Shown here piece after piece: positions 1-11,414 of a DNA stretch of 37,500 nt. The position numbers were made by a program, and so were the translations under genes. Positions within the stretch are counted from its first letter, which is position 1. Each line of letters opens with the position of its first letter. The notes beneath the pieces are model-generated. The model ran no database searches and was not told where the DNA came from. It saw nothing but the letters and a program-made list of their open reading frames with translations. The stretch is from Chromera velia (Eukaryota; Sar; Chromeraceae). The stretch spans positions 1 through 37,500 of the forward strand of contig JAHBMJ010000543.1 of the NCBI GenBank assembly GCA_018398765.1. Direction: 5' to 3'.

Positions 1-3000
1 AGCAGGAACTCGGCGCCAGTGTCTGCACAAACGTTCACACACACGTGAAGCCCAACAGCAACCAACCAACAAAACGTCAGTCACAGAAGATCTTCCTGAC
101 ACGAAGCGTGGAAGCATCGACTAAAATGACACAGAAGGAAAAGAGATGGGGAACACTCTTTGTCTTCCACAGGCCGTTGGATGAAGAGAGATTGGTGTGC
201 GGGCGGATGAACTGGATGTCTCTCTCATCACTCTTCACCGCATCCTCTCCCTTCCTTTTCTCTTTTCTCTTGAGGACACCCCAACAGACAGACCCCCCCC
301 CCCAGTTGACTGACCTGATGCCGGCCTCCTCTGCGACCTCTCTGTACTCCTGGTCGATCTCTTCCAGAGTCTCGAGGTGCTCAGACACAAACGAAATCGG
401 AACTACGATCAGGTTCCTCACACCCTGCAAGGGACAAACGGAGATCGGTAGAGGGGAAACAAATGCAACGAAGAACCGAAAATGGCGCAGAAAGAAAGTA
501 TAGAGAGACGAAGAGCTACCTGAACAAGCCGAGAGAAGGGGAAGAAAACTACACACTTGGTTTCAATCACAATCAATCCTGCAATCATGGCAATTGGATG
601 GAATCTGCAAGACCACTTCTGATGCCGTCAATCAGAGAGGCGTTCTTTATGCGTGAGGACGGAGTCGAGTGAGTCTCTTAGACATCAAATGTTTTTGAAA
701 AAGAAAAGCTGAATGTGAGCTCTTCAACAAAGCAGCAGAGTCGGGCCCTCCCTCACTCACCCACCTCCTCAGCCAGCTTCTTGATCTCATCGTCAGTGTA
801 CGGCTGCAGCCAGGTGACAGGCCCGACACGACTCTGGAAGGAGAGGCTGTGGGAGAGGGGCATGCGGGAAGAAGGGACTGATCGCTGCACCTTTTCAGCA
901 ATCAGAGCCACTGAGTGCTCCATCTGGTCCTTGTAGGGATCCCCCTCCTCGATGTAGCTCTGCATGAAGGCAAATGAATGATGACTCTTTCGGTATTTTT
1001 TACTTTGTGACTCTGTCCGCAATACATACGCGAAGGGGAGGAAGAGGAACTGTCCTCGTCGAACAGCGAAAAGAGGCAAACGGGAAAACCCGACTGAAAA
1101 AAGAAAAAAGAGTGCCTGGCTGGCTGGCTCAGACGAAAGGACAAAACCAAGCTAGAAAGAAAGAACAAGAAGAGAACAAGGAGGGACAAGGAACAAATGC
1201 AGCGCGTCAACGTGGCTTGTCTTCTGCTTGCCCGATCATCCAACCGATTAGGTCGATCAAAAGCCAGTGCCTTCATTCTCTTCTTCTCATGCGCCCCAAA
1301 GACAGAGCCACAATTAAGTAATCAAAACCACGTAATTGTCCCACAACACCAAAAAACGGCTATCGATCCTCCCTCGGCAGGCTCCTCACCTCAGGCACTC
1401 CGTGGGCCGTGAAGAGAACGTGCACGCCCTCTTTCTCTCGTGCCTCTCTCGGGATGGAGAGAATCTCCTGAAGGAAAGAAAGAAGGATCGGAGCAGAGGG
1501 GCCAGGTGTGCTTGTGTGTGGAAAACGAAAAGAAGTAAGGATCCGCAAAAAAAATGGAAAGAAGGAACAGTTCCTTCCGTACACGATGGTCGCCAGACAA
1601 AGAAGGAAAGAAGGCCTACAGGACGAGAAGGGCACAAACACAGGTCCGTGAGACAAGCGGTCGGACACGCAGGTGGGAAAAACAAACGAAGCCACAGACC
1701 GACGCTTTTGTTCTTTCTTCGTTGAAAAACAAGAAAAGACGTCTCCTGCCAAAATCTTCGCTTCCGTTCCCCTTCTTTCCGACTGTACCTTCGTCTGGGT
1801 TGTTCCTTTCCCTCCTTCACTCTTCTTTCCGTAAACAACGTACAAAAAGAGGCCGCCTTCATCCTTTTGCAACAAAAAGGAAAAGACGTCCCACAATCAC
1901 GCACTGCCCCACCAACCAACCTTCTTTATGAGTCCCTGTACAGCCTCCACAAACCCCTCGCGTTGATACCAGTGAGGCACCACAGTGTGAGGCAGACCCA
2001 AGAAGGACCTCTCACTCATGAGACTCAATAGGGCCGACTTGCTGGTGCTAATGGAATAGTGCGGATACAACGGCACCACGACGGCCCTCTTGACTCCACT
2101 CTGGAGCATCTCCTTCACCACACTCTCAGCAAACGGTTCTGCGTATCTCATACCCACAAACGCTTCCACATCCCGAATCCCTCTCGACTTCAACAGACGC
2201 TCTACCGCCGCTGCCTGCTGAGTAGTGTACTCCAAGATCGGACTTCCCCCCCCTATCGCCGCGTACTTCTCCCGAGAGGACGGGGCCCTCGCCTTCGAAA
2301 TCACAAACGCAATCAGAGGCTGCAACCACTTGAGACCCTTCGGTAACCGAATTATCTCACCTGCAGGTCGGTCAACCCAGCAGAAATGTGCTGTTACCAT
2401 TGAATTCGATCACGAGTGGGGGCATGTCGCCAACAGCATGTTCCCACTCGCAGACGGCCCAAGAAAAAGAAACTAAGAAAAAATCCACCCACCCGTCCAT
2501 TGAATGTATCGATGCAAATTTGAATCATCTTTCAGTCGCTCATTTATTTTCCCCTTGTTCACTCGCTCATCCGCTCTTTTGTCCTCTTGTGTGGAACCGC
2601 CAGTGCTCTACTCAGATACCTCAAGAATCAGAGGGCATTCAGACGCGGGTGGGTCCAATAGGTCGCTCGATCACTCTTTTGTATGCCCGCCTCGGGAATG
2701 ATCAACGGATACGTGCCTGCATTCATTCTCATCTGGCTGTCCCTCAGAAGCTCATTCAATCAGTCTGTCTTTTCCCTCTGAGGCAATCTCATTTCTTTCA
2801 CGCACATGCATTTCCCTCCATCCATCCTCAGCCGCACCGGCCATGCATGCACCTGCTGCCTTGAAAACCCGTTCACGAAACCCCCACCCGTCTCGCCCTC
2901 CTCCTGCCTGACTGCCTGCCTACCTGAAGTTCTTCTTACTGACCATCTGCAAAGAGATTATAGAGAAAGGGCTCCACACCCTCCAAGTTCAGAGGGCCGC

Positions 3001-3304
3001 CCAGGTTCAAGAAGAGCACGCCCAACTTCCCCTCCACCTCTGACAAGGGAGGGCTACGGACACCGGAAGAAGTACACCGTGAAGATGGAGAGACCTCAGA
3101 TGACAGAGCTGTCAATTCAGGTGCCTCCACCCCTCTCACCCCCCTCACTCCCCTTCTTTGTGGCCTCAAACGAGATCCATCAAGCAACTTTGAGTCATGC
3201 AAACGAAAACTCAAGGCAGGAGAGAAAGGGAACAGACCGAGGAAAAGAACACACGCAGGAAGAAAGGCAGGACGCAGCCTTGGGTGGTGACACTTCGTCG
3301 GCAT
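1..3304 (-). CDS. Ferrochelatase, plastid-targeted, six exons seen, 3' end outside window
   Basis: Inserts Fe2+ into protoporphyrin IX, the last step of haem synthesis. Exons on the minus strand: 3304-2944, 2360-1921, 1467-1390, 959-765, 424-315 and 22 to beyond position 1; all junctions are GT-AG and keep frame. The mature domain opens with [13 protein letters not shown]; the catalytic His lies in LFTAHGVPE (about residue 289); the [13 protein letters not shown] block supplies the conserved His374 and Glu376. The last bases seen encode HWRRVPA, matching the GIKNWGRVPA stretch of plant-type enzymes. Residues 1-32 look like a signal peptide ending in PALS, followed by Phe and an Arg/Ser-rich stretch, the bipartite presequence of complex plastids. 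The ATG at 3304 is chosen because it starts this presequence. The C-terminal third is not visible, so whether an Fe-S cluster or LHC-like tail exists cannot be judged. Family is sure; plastid location is inferred. Confidence 0.93.
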
Positions 3305-3774
3305 CCTGAAAGAAGACGCTGTCCTGCCACAAAAAGGGTGGCAACTTTGTCGCCAAACTCCTTCACTCAGCCGCTTTCTCTCCCTTCCTCTCTGTGGCTT
3401 GACGTTTGCAGTCTCCTGAAGTCCCCGACCGGCTAATCGAAGGAAGAGACCCAGGGAGCCCCAAATTCACGCTGGAACCCTCTGCTTCAATGCAAAGTGG
3501 CGGAAGCTTTCTACGTAGTCTACGATACTGGGGGCTTGCATAAGATTACATGTTCTGTCAAAGCCTTTGTGCGGAATTGTGCAGTGGTCCCCGGAATTGG
3601 AGTTCAGCTAATTAAGGGAGTTCGCACGGAGCAAAGGCTAGGATGCTTTGCGTGCTTCAAACTTGCAATGCGTGCGTCACTTGAGTCCTGCAGCTGTATC
3701 GCGCGTGCAGTCTTGACGAGGGCTTTTAGACACAAAAAAGAGCCAAGGAAGAAAAAGAGAGACCCTTCACTGCC
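3305..3774. promoter_or_regulatory. Divergent intergenic region between ferrochelatase and U6
   Basis: About 470 bp separating the minus-strand ferrochelatase start from the plus-strand U6 gene, so it should hold both a Pol II and a Pol III promoter. I see no TATA box 25-30 bp before U6 (the bases there are purine-rich, AAAAGAGCCAAGG) and no open frame worth reporting. The promoter role is inferred from position only. Confidence 0.4.
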
Positions 3775-3799
3775 GGACCACTTCGGTGGATCCATCTGT

Positions 3800-3831
<32 letters not shown>

Positions 3832-3884
3832 GGCCCCTGCGCAAGGATGACACGCACAAATCGAGAAGTGTACCAATTTTTTTT
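3775..3884 (+). ncRNA. U6: U6 spliceosomal snRNA
   Basis: The core from AAATTGGAACGATACAGAG through AAGATTAGCATGGCCCCTGC and GCAAGGATGACACGCA is nearly identical to U6 of other eukaryotes. It contains the ACAGAG box (3815-3820) that pairs with the 5' splice site, the AGC triad and the internal stem-loop. The 5' end can fold into the usual U6 hairpin: GGACCAC, loop TTCG, GTGGATCC (3775-3793). Transcription should end at a run of eight T (3877-3884), a typical Pol III terminator. The exact 5' nucleotide is uncertain by a few bases. U6 is the catalytic RNA of the major spliceosome; it is relevant here because the donor sites of this window deviate from the usual GTAAGT/GTATGT. Confidence 0.95.
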
Positions 3885-4189
3885 GCAGTTACTGCGTGTG
3901 TCTGCGCTGTGTCTGCGCTCATTCCTTGAATGCCTCGGCTCTTCTGAGAGCCACAAGCTGATTTTTTGCTCGCCCCATGCACACAGCAAGTTGGCACGCG
4001 GGTCCAGTTGACAGGAGAGATATCAGTGGCATACTGTTTGGATAAGTGTTTGGATATTAATACCCTCACGCACTGCAACCATGACCTAGCTTGGTCTCCG
4101 TATTCAAGAGGCTGTTCATACAGTCCCGCAAAGAATTTCCATAAGTTTGCTCTCTCAATTTTCTCGATCAGTCGCACGTAGACGGTTTC
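3885..4189. other. Short intergenic spacer, U6 to DUF218 gene
   Basis: About 300 bp with no recognisable gene. It must hold the promoter and 5' UTR of the DUF218 gene that starts at 4190; I see no distinct motif. Confidence 0.4.
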
Positions 4190-7100
4190 ATGCCACAATC
4201 ACAAGCAACACCACAAGGGGAGACGGCCGTCTCGGCTGTGCCGGAGGAGTCATCGTCAAAAGAAAAAGAGAAACTGCCGGATCAATTTCTCCGTGCGTTC
4301 ACAGGGGAACTCTCAATTGAGGTGTGTCCCACCCACCCACTGCTTCGGGAAAATGCCGTGCCATTTGGTCGTTCGTCCGTCTTCAGTCGCGTGGCTATCT
4401 CATTCAGCTCCCCATCGTCCTTTTCTTGCGTGCCCCCTTCTTCCCTGAGTCTCGCTCGCCTCTTGCCCCAATCTAGGCTCCTTCTCCCCCGTGCTCTGCC
4501 TTGAAAGTGCTTGTCCGGCTTTACAGTGGCCTGGCTTGAGGCTCGCAACTGCAGCTTGGCGCTATTCAGGATTTCTCTCGCAAGGCATGCATGAGTGGGA
4601 GCAATGCTGGCAGTTTGCGGTCGGCCTGATAGTGGTGTGGGGTGTTGGTGACCTACCTACCTGTACCCGGCCTTTATCTTGACCCCCCCTCCTCCCCTAA
4701 ATTCGTGCAGAGCGCAACCTTGGATGCTCGAGACCAAAGCGGTCGTTCTCTGTGTCGGTATGCATTCGCGGGGCGTCAGGTCGATCTGGCCCAAAACCTC
4801 TTGGAGAGATCTTACAAGGACGACGTCGTCGGGCCTCCCCTCTCCCTCTCTCTATCCCCCAGCGCGGGGGGAGAGGGAGAGCAAAAAAAAAAACTAGACG
4901 CGGTGATCATCCCGGGGGGGGGACAGGAGGATTCCGGGTTGGTCTGCATGGCTGTCCGTCTGTACTTCTGTCTGTATTGTTGCCCCGTCTCTGGGGTTGA
5001 TGAGCAGAAAGCACGGAAAGCCCCCGCCCCCCCCCCCGCTGTTTGTTCTCTCTCGCAAATCCAAAAATTTACCTGCCACCCGCCGTTCGCATCCATGCAA
5101 GAGAGTAACCCCCCTGTCTGGGTCTGCCTGTGGACATTTTCACGTGAGCGCGCATTCGCGTTTTCTTCTTCTTGTTCTCCTTCTTCTCCTCTCTCTCTTC
5201 TTCTTTTTCTTCCTCTTCTCATGCAGACGGCTGGCCCCATGGGTAGAGGCACGGTGCGAGGCCGCATTGACTTTGAAAGACGACACGAAATTCTTTGTCG
5301 TCCTCTCCAGGTCTGTCAGGCAGGCTGCGTGATGGCGAAAATAGAATGGAGTAGGATAGAGAACCTCTTCGTGTTTCTATCTGCCTGTCTGAATGCCCAT
5401 CTACCGATGTCTTTCTCCTGCCTCTCTGTGCGCTTGCCTCTGGTTTGGCTTGACTCACTCACTCAACCAATCCCTTTGCCTGCCTTTCTGCCTGGCAGCC
5501 TCTCTGACTGTCTGCCGTTTTGTCTGTTGTGTATGTGAAGAGAGGGAGGGAAAACGAGTAAATTTGCTTGCCATGATTTATCTGCTTGCTTGTCTGTCTG
5601 GCCGCAGGAGCACCCCCCACCGCGCCCCCCCCCTCGACAAGGGAGGTTTCCCTGTTGATGAATCGCATGCAGCAGCAGCGTCGGTCTTTTCTTTTCTTCT
5701 CCCTTTTCTTCTTCTGCTTCTCCTCCTCCTCCTCCTCCTCCTTTCTCTTTTTGATGGACATGTCGTGTGCCCCTGAATGCGCTTTGGACGAAAGAAGCGC
5801 CTGGCAACGAAATTGAGAGGGAGGGAATCTATTGAAAGTAGGTAGAAGCTGAACAGACCGGTTTTGAGACTGCGGCATTGAAGAGCTTGGAGAAGATTGT
5901 TGGACCTTCACCGATTTGTTCGTTTCTTTCTGTGACATTTGGGAATTTTGGAGAGTTGTCGTCCGCCCTTTCTTTGTGTGCGTTCAGCTTCTTTCGTGTT
6001 TGTATTTGAAACATTCCCCAATCAAAAAACTGAAGGCAGGAAAAAAACTGTCCGTCTGAATGAATCCTTTTGTTTTCTTCTCGGCACCCTGAAATTTTGG
6101 TCTGCATTTCTGTTCCGAAGACTTGTCTTGCTCTCCTCTTCTCTCCTCTGTTGTGTTCTGCTCTCTTCTGCTCCGCTCTGGTACTTGTTTGTTGGCACTA
6201 CCTTTTCCTCTGTATTCTCTGTCTGCCTTCAATTCTTGCTTCTCCGTGTCTGTTTTTCCTTCCTTCTTGGCTCTTCCTGATCAACAGATGGTTGTTGGAA
6301 CGGGGTATCACGAAAGATCGGATTCTGATTGATTCTTTTTCCCTGGACACAATAGGCAACGTCTGGTTTGCTCTGGTGTGTCTCTGCCGTCCCCTCGGCC
6401 TCCGGAATTTGTGTGTGGTGACTTCGGAGTTTCACATGGAGAGGACCAGAGCTCTGTTCGAGTGGGTCTCTGCAATGAGGGATTGCCCTTTTGAGGATCA
6501 GGTGAGGGGGGGGGGGATGACTTTGTCTCATCTGGGCTCTCTTTGATTCGATTTTGAGATTCTGTTTTTATGACATAGAGGTGCAGTAGGAAGGGATTGG
6601 TTTGAGCACAAGCGCGGTGAGTGGTTCTGCATGTCTTCATCAGCTTGCCTTGGCTGCTTCATTCACTTTGTGCCTTTGGAATATGATGCGCGTACATCTC
6701 GAGTGCTCATGAGGAGCTCGAGACGCCCACGTCGGGTGCATGCATGCAGAGGAAGACAATGCGAAGATTTTATCTGGCATGTAAAGACAGTCCACAGTCT
6801 TAGAAGGGGTAGAGGTCATCACCCTGTCTTGCGCATTTTTCTTCTTGTTCTGTTTTTGTTCTGTTCTCTTTTCCAAGCAAGACAGCGAAGTCCAAATGGG
6901 TACCGAAAGCTAGCCTCCGCTTGTCAGTAGCTGTGCCCATCTGTTTGGAGCTAGAAGCAAGAAGCTCTTCTTTGCTCTCGTCCCTAATTTGATTTGATTT
7001 CATCGATCGGTCATACTCCCTCCCTGCCTCCCTCGATCGACCCATCGAATCCCTGCTTGCTTGCATGCATGCATGCATACATACATGAATATTTATTCAT

Positions 7101-8387
7101 TCGCATGCAGAGCCAGCTGCACGACCTCGCACCCGAGCGCATCCTCTACCTCTCGACAGAAAACAGAGGCGCCTCTGATGGGGGGGTTGGTCGGTCTCCC
7201 TTGCATCCAGACAGTTAGAGAGACAGACGCATACAGAGATAAAAGTAGAATCAGGAAAGGACAGCAGGGGGTCCGAGGGAAGGATGGAGAGAGAGATACA
7301 GGGACAATATGAAGGAGAAAAAACAGCCATGAACAGAGATGCGTCCAAGACAGTGGGCGTGTAGTCCCTCAATAAGTGAGCGAGTCACGAGATCTTCGTT
7401 CGCCTGTCGTGAGGTTTTCTGTCGTCGCAGTGACATGCAGGCAAGGGCACGGCCACCATCTACGTTCTCTCTACCTCTCTTTTGTTTACTTTCTTCGAAG
7501 GAACCCACACGCACGCATGGTGGTACGGTTTCGCTCTCCCAAATTCCTTGTGATTGATGAATGAATGAATGAATGAATGATGCACCGGACGCAGTTGGAT
7601 CAGCGGAGGGCGAAAGAGAAAAAGTCTGTGGAGATGCTCTTCGATCGGACCATGCGGAAGGTGGGTGGGTGGTGACGATTTCTTTTCCTTGCTCCTTTCT
7701 GGTAAACAAAATCCTGCAAAATGATGGATCGGATGGACGCATGCGCATCACTCGCCATTCTTGCAATTTTCTGCGTGAGAACACTCGGAAACAGACAGAC
7801 AGACAGACAGACATACGGACAGGCAGACAGACCGACAGACAGCCAGACAGATAGACATACGGACAGACAGGCAGGCAGGCAGGCAGACAGACAGACAGAA
7901 AGACAGACAGACAGACAGACAGACAGACACACAAAGAGAGAGACAGGCAATATGTTTCTTCTTCTCCCTTCTTTTCTTCATGTACATTCATACAGGCATA
8001 TCCTATCTCTCTTTCGTGTACCATTCGATATTCTGTTTCTCTCATGTTTGAATAGGTAAGTAAACTAATGTACTATGCTCCTTTACTTCACGGGGATTTG
8101 TTTTAACTCTGCTGATACGGCCCCTGGCACTTCAATCTTGTCTGCTTCTCCCGCTTTATTCCATTGTTCAGGATGGTGAGGTAGTGGTGACCCGTAAAGT
8201 ATTTTTGCTACTGCATGTGTGTCCGTGCTTTCATTCTTCCTGCATGCAGGTATGCTGCCTCCGAGACTTGGTGCTCTTCATGTTCACAAACCACGGGGCG
8301 TATGATGCCAGAGCTTTGGAGTACAGAGAAGAGAAAGACTTCAGCGGAGAAGGCGATCCTAGGAGGGGAGGAGGGGCCCTCTACTGA
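4190..8387 (+). CDS. DUF218 (YdcF-like) domain protein, eight exons
   Basis: Exons 4190-4321, 4711-4937, 5227-5310, 5608-5679, 6288-6501, 7111-7185, 7595-7660 and 8250-8387 join in frame to 335 residues ending in TGA. Family signatures: DAVIIPGGG (about 107-115), APWVEAR followed by VVLSRSTPHRAPPLDKGGF (about 123-162), DRILIDSFSLDTIGN (182-196) and VVTSEFHMERTRALFEW (215-231), then a charged DQRRAKEKKS segment. These are the DUF218 landmarks (bacterial YdcF, SanA and ElyC and their eukaryotic relatives); the fold is Rossmann-like and YdcF binds S-adenosylmethionine, but no reaction is established. Residues 84-105 (PPLSLSLSPS and Lys-rich end) look like an insertion before the PGGG strand and are encoded by a strong hairpin. 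No clear signal peptide, so probably soluble. Each junction was fixed by phase and similarity; the fourth donor, GC followed by GTCGGT at 5680, is inferred from alignment length. Confidence 0.85.
4840..4881. repeat. Perfect inverted repeat inside coding exon
   Basis: CTCTCCCTCTC (4840-4850) is the exact reverse complement of GAGAGGGAGAG (4871-4881), and CCCCC (4856-4860) can continue the stem with GGGGG (4866-4870) over an AGCGC loop; five bases (4851-4855) bulge on the left arm. It lies in exon 2 of the DUF218 gene and encodes its Ser/Leu-Pro insertion. Confidence 0.8.
7792..7947. repeat. (CAGA)n microsatellite in an intron
   Basis: About 155 bp of CAGA units with drift to GGCA, CATA and GACC, inside the last intron of the DUF218 gene. 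It produces long Cys/Leu/Ser- or Arg/Gln-rich open frames on both strands; these are artefacts of the repeat. Confidence 0.95.
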
Positions 8388-9514
8388 CCGTACCAAGCAA
8401 TCAAAAAGAGTCTAAGCGGAGGTGCAACCACAACTATCCACAACGTGCGAGCTACTAATAGTATAACCGTTTTAAAGTAGCATCATCATGTTATTATCCA
8501 GTAATTTAGCTATAAATTAAGTGGTATATATCTAAGGGTAATTTTAAAAAAAAAAAAAATCTGGTCTCCAGGGCAAATTTATTATTTTGTTTTTTTGCTT
8601 TTCGATGATGACCTCCATCAAGACATAACAACTATATGCAACACCCTGCAACACAAGAGCAACAGTTGTATAACAGGGTAACAACATTTATTTATTATTA
8701 TAACAATAGTATAACAACACTTAAACAACACTTGTTGATTCGTATAACACATCAACAACACTTAAACAACATATTTTTAAATTGGATATCAGAAAAAAAA
8801 CAAAAACGTGAAAATGATATTTTTTTTTTTTTGAAAATTGCTCCCCATACATAAAAAAATAAAAAAGTCAATTGCCCAAATTCACTTTTACTTTTTATTT
8901 TTTTATTTATTTTTTTGAAGCAGACACTTTAATTCAAGTTCGAACCTCAAAGCCTAGTTGGCACACAAAAATAAAAAAATAAAAAAATTAATTGAGGTTT
9001 TGGCCCAAATTTATTTATTTATTTACATATAGGAAGCCTAGATAGACACTGGTATCATTGTGGTACTGCGAGTCTGCGACGTTGGTACGTGTACATAAAT
9101 CAATTTTTACGGTAGCAAGTTTATGTACTAGTACTAGCAAACTGTTAAAAAAACCTGTAATATCAATGCTGCTAGTATGCTGTGTTACTGTGACCCTGTT
9201 CCCTTAATAATGGCATGATAAGTATGGTCTAGCAATAATAGTTAAAAATTTGCTCTAGTTATAAATTAGGTTAGAAATTTAATTAATTCAGCATTCTTAC
9301 TTATTTTACTTACTTAATTGTGGTTAAGCCTAGGGTCTCTGAAACCAGAGACAAATGACAACCCATGCATACAGTTGTAAACCTAGTTATAAATAAAAGG
9401 AGCAAACCGCCGCAGCTTAGCCTGCTTCCGCACTGCATGAATATGAACAACAACGACTCTCCGCAGCCTAGGCTGAAGCTAAAGGCTAAATAACCATACA
9501 AAATGCGCGTACAC
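8388..9514. other. AT-rich non-genic stretch with repeat debris
   Basis: No gene is recognisable. The DNA turns sharply AT-rich after the DUF218 stop. It holds a 17-bp direct repeat ACAACACTTAAACAACA (about 8715 and 8755), A- and T-runs with AAAATAAAA spacing (8813-9025), and a GGTTCGAA-containing segment near 8935 (minus strand) that resembles a Pol III B box. A similar sequence, CAAAGCCTNGTTNG, recurs near 30995. A small hairpin GTCTCTG-AAAC-CAGAGAC lies at 9335-9352. The part nearest 9500 is probably the 3' end of the minus-strand retrotransposon remnant. Confidence 0.55.
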
Positions 9515-11211
9515 TCATTTCAGACAAGCTTCGATCAGTATACTTGCCTTCTTCGGCTCCCGGTCTACAATGAATGAAACGAGCTCTTTTACATATGTCC
9601 TTTCTTCTCCAATACCTCTTCCCCCAGCTGTAGCAGTCCATCTTGCTCTGTAGACCCTTTCACCGATTCCTGTTCTCTCTTTCACTCTCTCTACTAGTAA
9701 GTAAAGTTTGGACCTAAGCTGCTCTGTCCGTACGCATAGAAACAATCAATGCACCACATCATCGATCACCTTTTTGCCTTCAACTGCAGGACAGTAAATA
9801 CAGTGTTCTTCGCAGGATCCACTGTGTCTCTTTCCCCCATCAGCACATGCTCGAAGGAGAGACTCTCTCTGAGGTGAAAAGAGAACTATGAGACAAGAGA
9901 GAGCTAGGCAGAGTACACAATTGAACTGTATAACTCCATCCTCTTCTAACCTTCCCCCCTAAAAGCAACATGGCCAGACGCTGGTACGATCGGTTCTCTA
10001 TATGAAAATTACTCAGTCGGAAGTTGCGTGGATAGATGCCACATGAACGGGTGAGCCTATGCTCGCCGACAGGTCTTGAAGTCAACCATATTCCAACAAC
10101 CATTCTGAGGCTTCCCTTTCCCTCGCTTTCTGCCTGAGTATCCATTTATTCGTTCTGTTTCTCCCTCTCTGGCTTTCTTTTCTCAAAAGATCTGGTGCGA
10201 TTGTCTGAAGCATGCTACTGGCTGATTCAGAATTGGCCTATACCGGGGTCAGCGATCTGTGCCATGCATCCCAGACTGCTCGAGGAACCTCCCTTTCTGT
10301 TCTCTTTATGCTTTCTATGAAACCTCCCAACCGATAAGAAAGGATCTCTCTCATGGGACGCACACCAACTGAAATCAAAGTTAGCACCTTGAAAGAGTTA
10401 TAGGGCAAACGGAATGTCCAGCGCACAAATCGAAGCTGCAATGCATCAAGTGCAACGATATCTCTCTGACTTACTGGCAAGGCTTCCAGCGAGTACATTG
10501 CTACCGGCTCCCAGAACGTCTGCAGTAAATGAACTTTATATCGACTCAACAGAGGGGGCAAAGGACCTAAGGATGAACAAATGCCCATCACTGCCCCCAA
10601 ACAGCGTTCAGCACTTTCAAGTCGGTCCCTGACTGACTTTCTTAGGTCCCCTTTCTCAAATACACCACACCTAAGGTATTTATAGCTCTCTACACGTTCA
10701 ACTGTCTTCCCTTCAAAAGTCATTTCCCCTTCTATTTCCCTTCCTGAGCTTGAGAGTGCAAGAAATTCTGAACTTTTGTTTTTTTTAAATTCACTTTCAA
10801 CCCAATGGCATGTTCCTAACAATATGAGGCCAAATGGTCCAAACGCTACTGTAGGTCAGAAGAAGAGTTAGCAAAAATAACAAGATCGTCTGCGTAACCT
10901 ATGCTTTCAAGCAGTAAGTCTGCCAATCTTACCTTCTCAGGGATGCGGGGTCGCTGCTCCGTTGTTTCACTCTCCTCTTTCCTCTTTCCGCATTCTCTCC
11001 CCCTCTGTCTTTCATCCATATCTGATTCCCCATCCAAACCATTATCAGCTTCCCTCCCTTCAACACTCAGAGCAGAATGAATATTATTAATAAATAAAAG
11101 AAAAAGAAGAGGAGAAAGTGGATCTCCCTGTTTTACCCCTGCACTTTCAGGAAAGACCCAATCTAACCCATCCACCCTTCTCCACACATTCATATACATG
11201 GAATGAATCAT
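9515..11211 (-). pseudogene. Non-LTR retrotransposon remnant A: reverse transcriptase and C-terminal Zn motif
   Basis: Read on the minus strand, 11211-10846 encodes RT motifs: GVKQGDPLSPLLFLLFIN (the QG/SP block) and GYADDLVIFA with the catalytic Asp pair (about 10900). A Glu/Arg-rich insert of about 40 residues separates them. After a frame change at a T-run near 10780, 10822-10238 carries the RT thumb/connection with LDALQLRFVRW. Beyond more stops, 9830-9515 keeps a cysteine-histidine motif of the form C-x2-C-x13-H-x4-C followed by RTEQLRSKL, typical of the LINE C-terminus. The N-terminal part upstream of the QG block is missing, so the copy is 5'-truncated and has several frameshifts and stops. 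It is inactive. Lineage within the LINEs cannot be settled by eye. Confidence 0.8.
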
Positions 11212-11414
11212 GTCTAAAATAATAGTAATCTAAGTTTAATGAAGCTTTAAAGTGTAATTTCCTAAGCACTAACAGTTTTGTAGTATTGATTTACATCAAT
11301 CTACTTGAGGCACTGAGGGTATATGCAGAGCCTCTCCGCCTTTTTGTCTTAGACAAATCTTAGGTACTCAAGTTTGGGAGAGAGAGACAAACGGAAGAAA
11401 TAAAGATAGGCAGC

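Noticed and set aside
45-556. Overlapping open frames on both strands at the window start
   Set aside because: They are shadows of ferrochelatase exon 5 and its introns; only 424-315 and 22-1 are supported as coding.
7792-7947. CRISPR-like regular repeats
   Set aside because: Simple tetranucleotide microsatellite without spacers; the genome is eukaryotic.
7251-8045. 264-codon minus-strand frame opposite the DUF218 gene
   Set aside because: Mostly Cys-Leu-Ser-Val runs from the CAGA repeat; antisense to well-supported exons.
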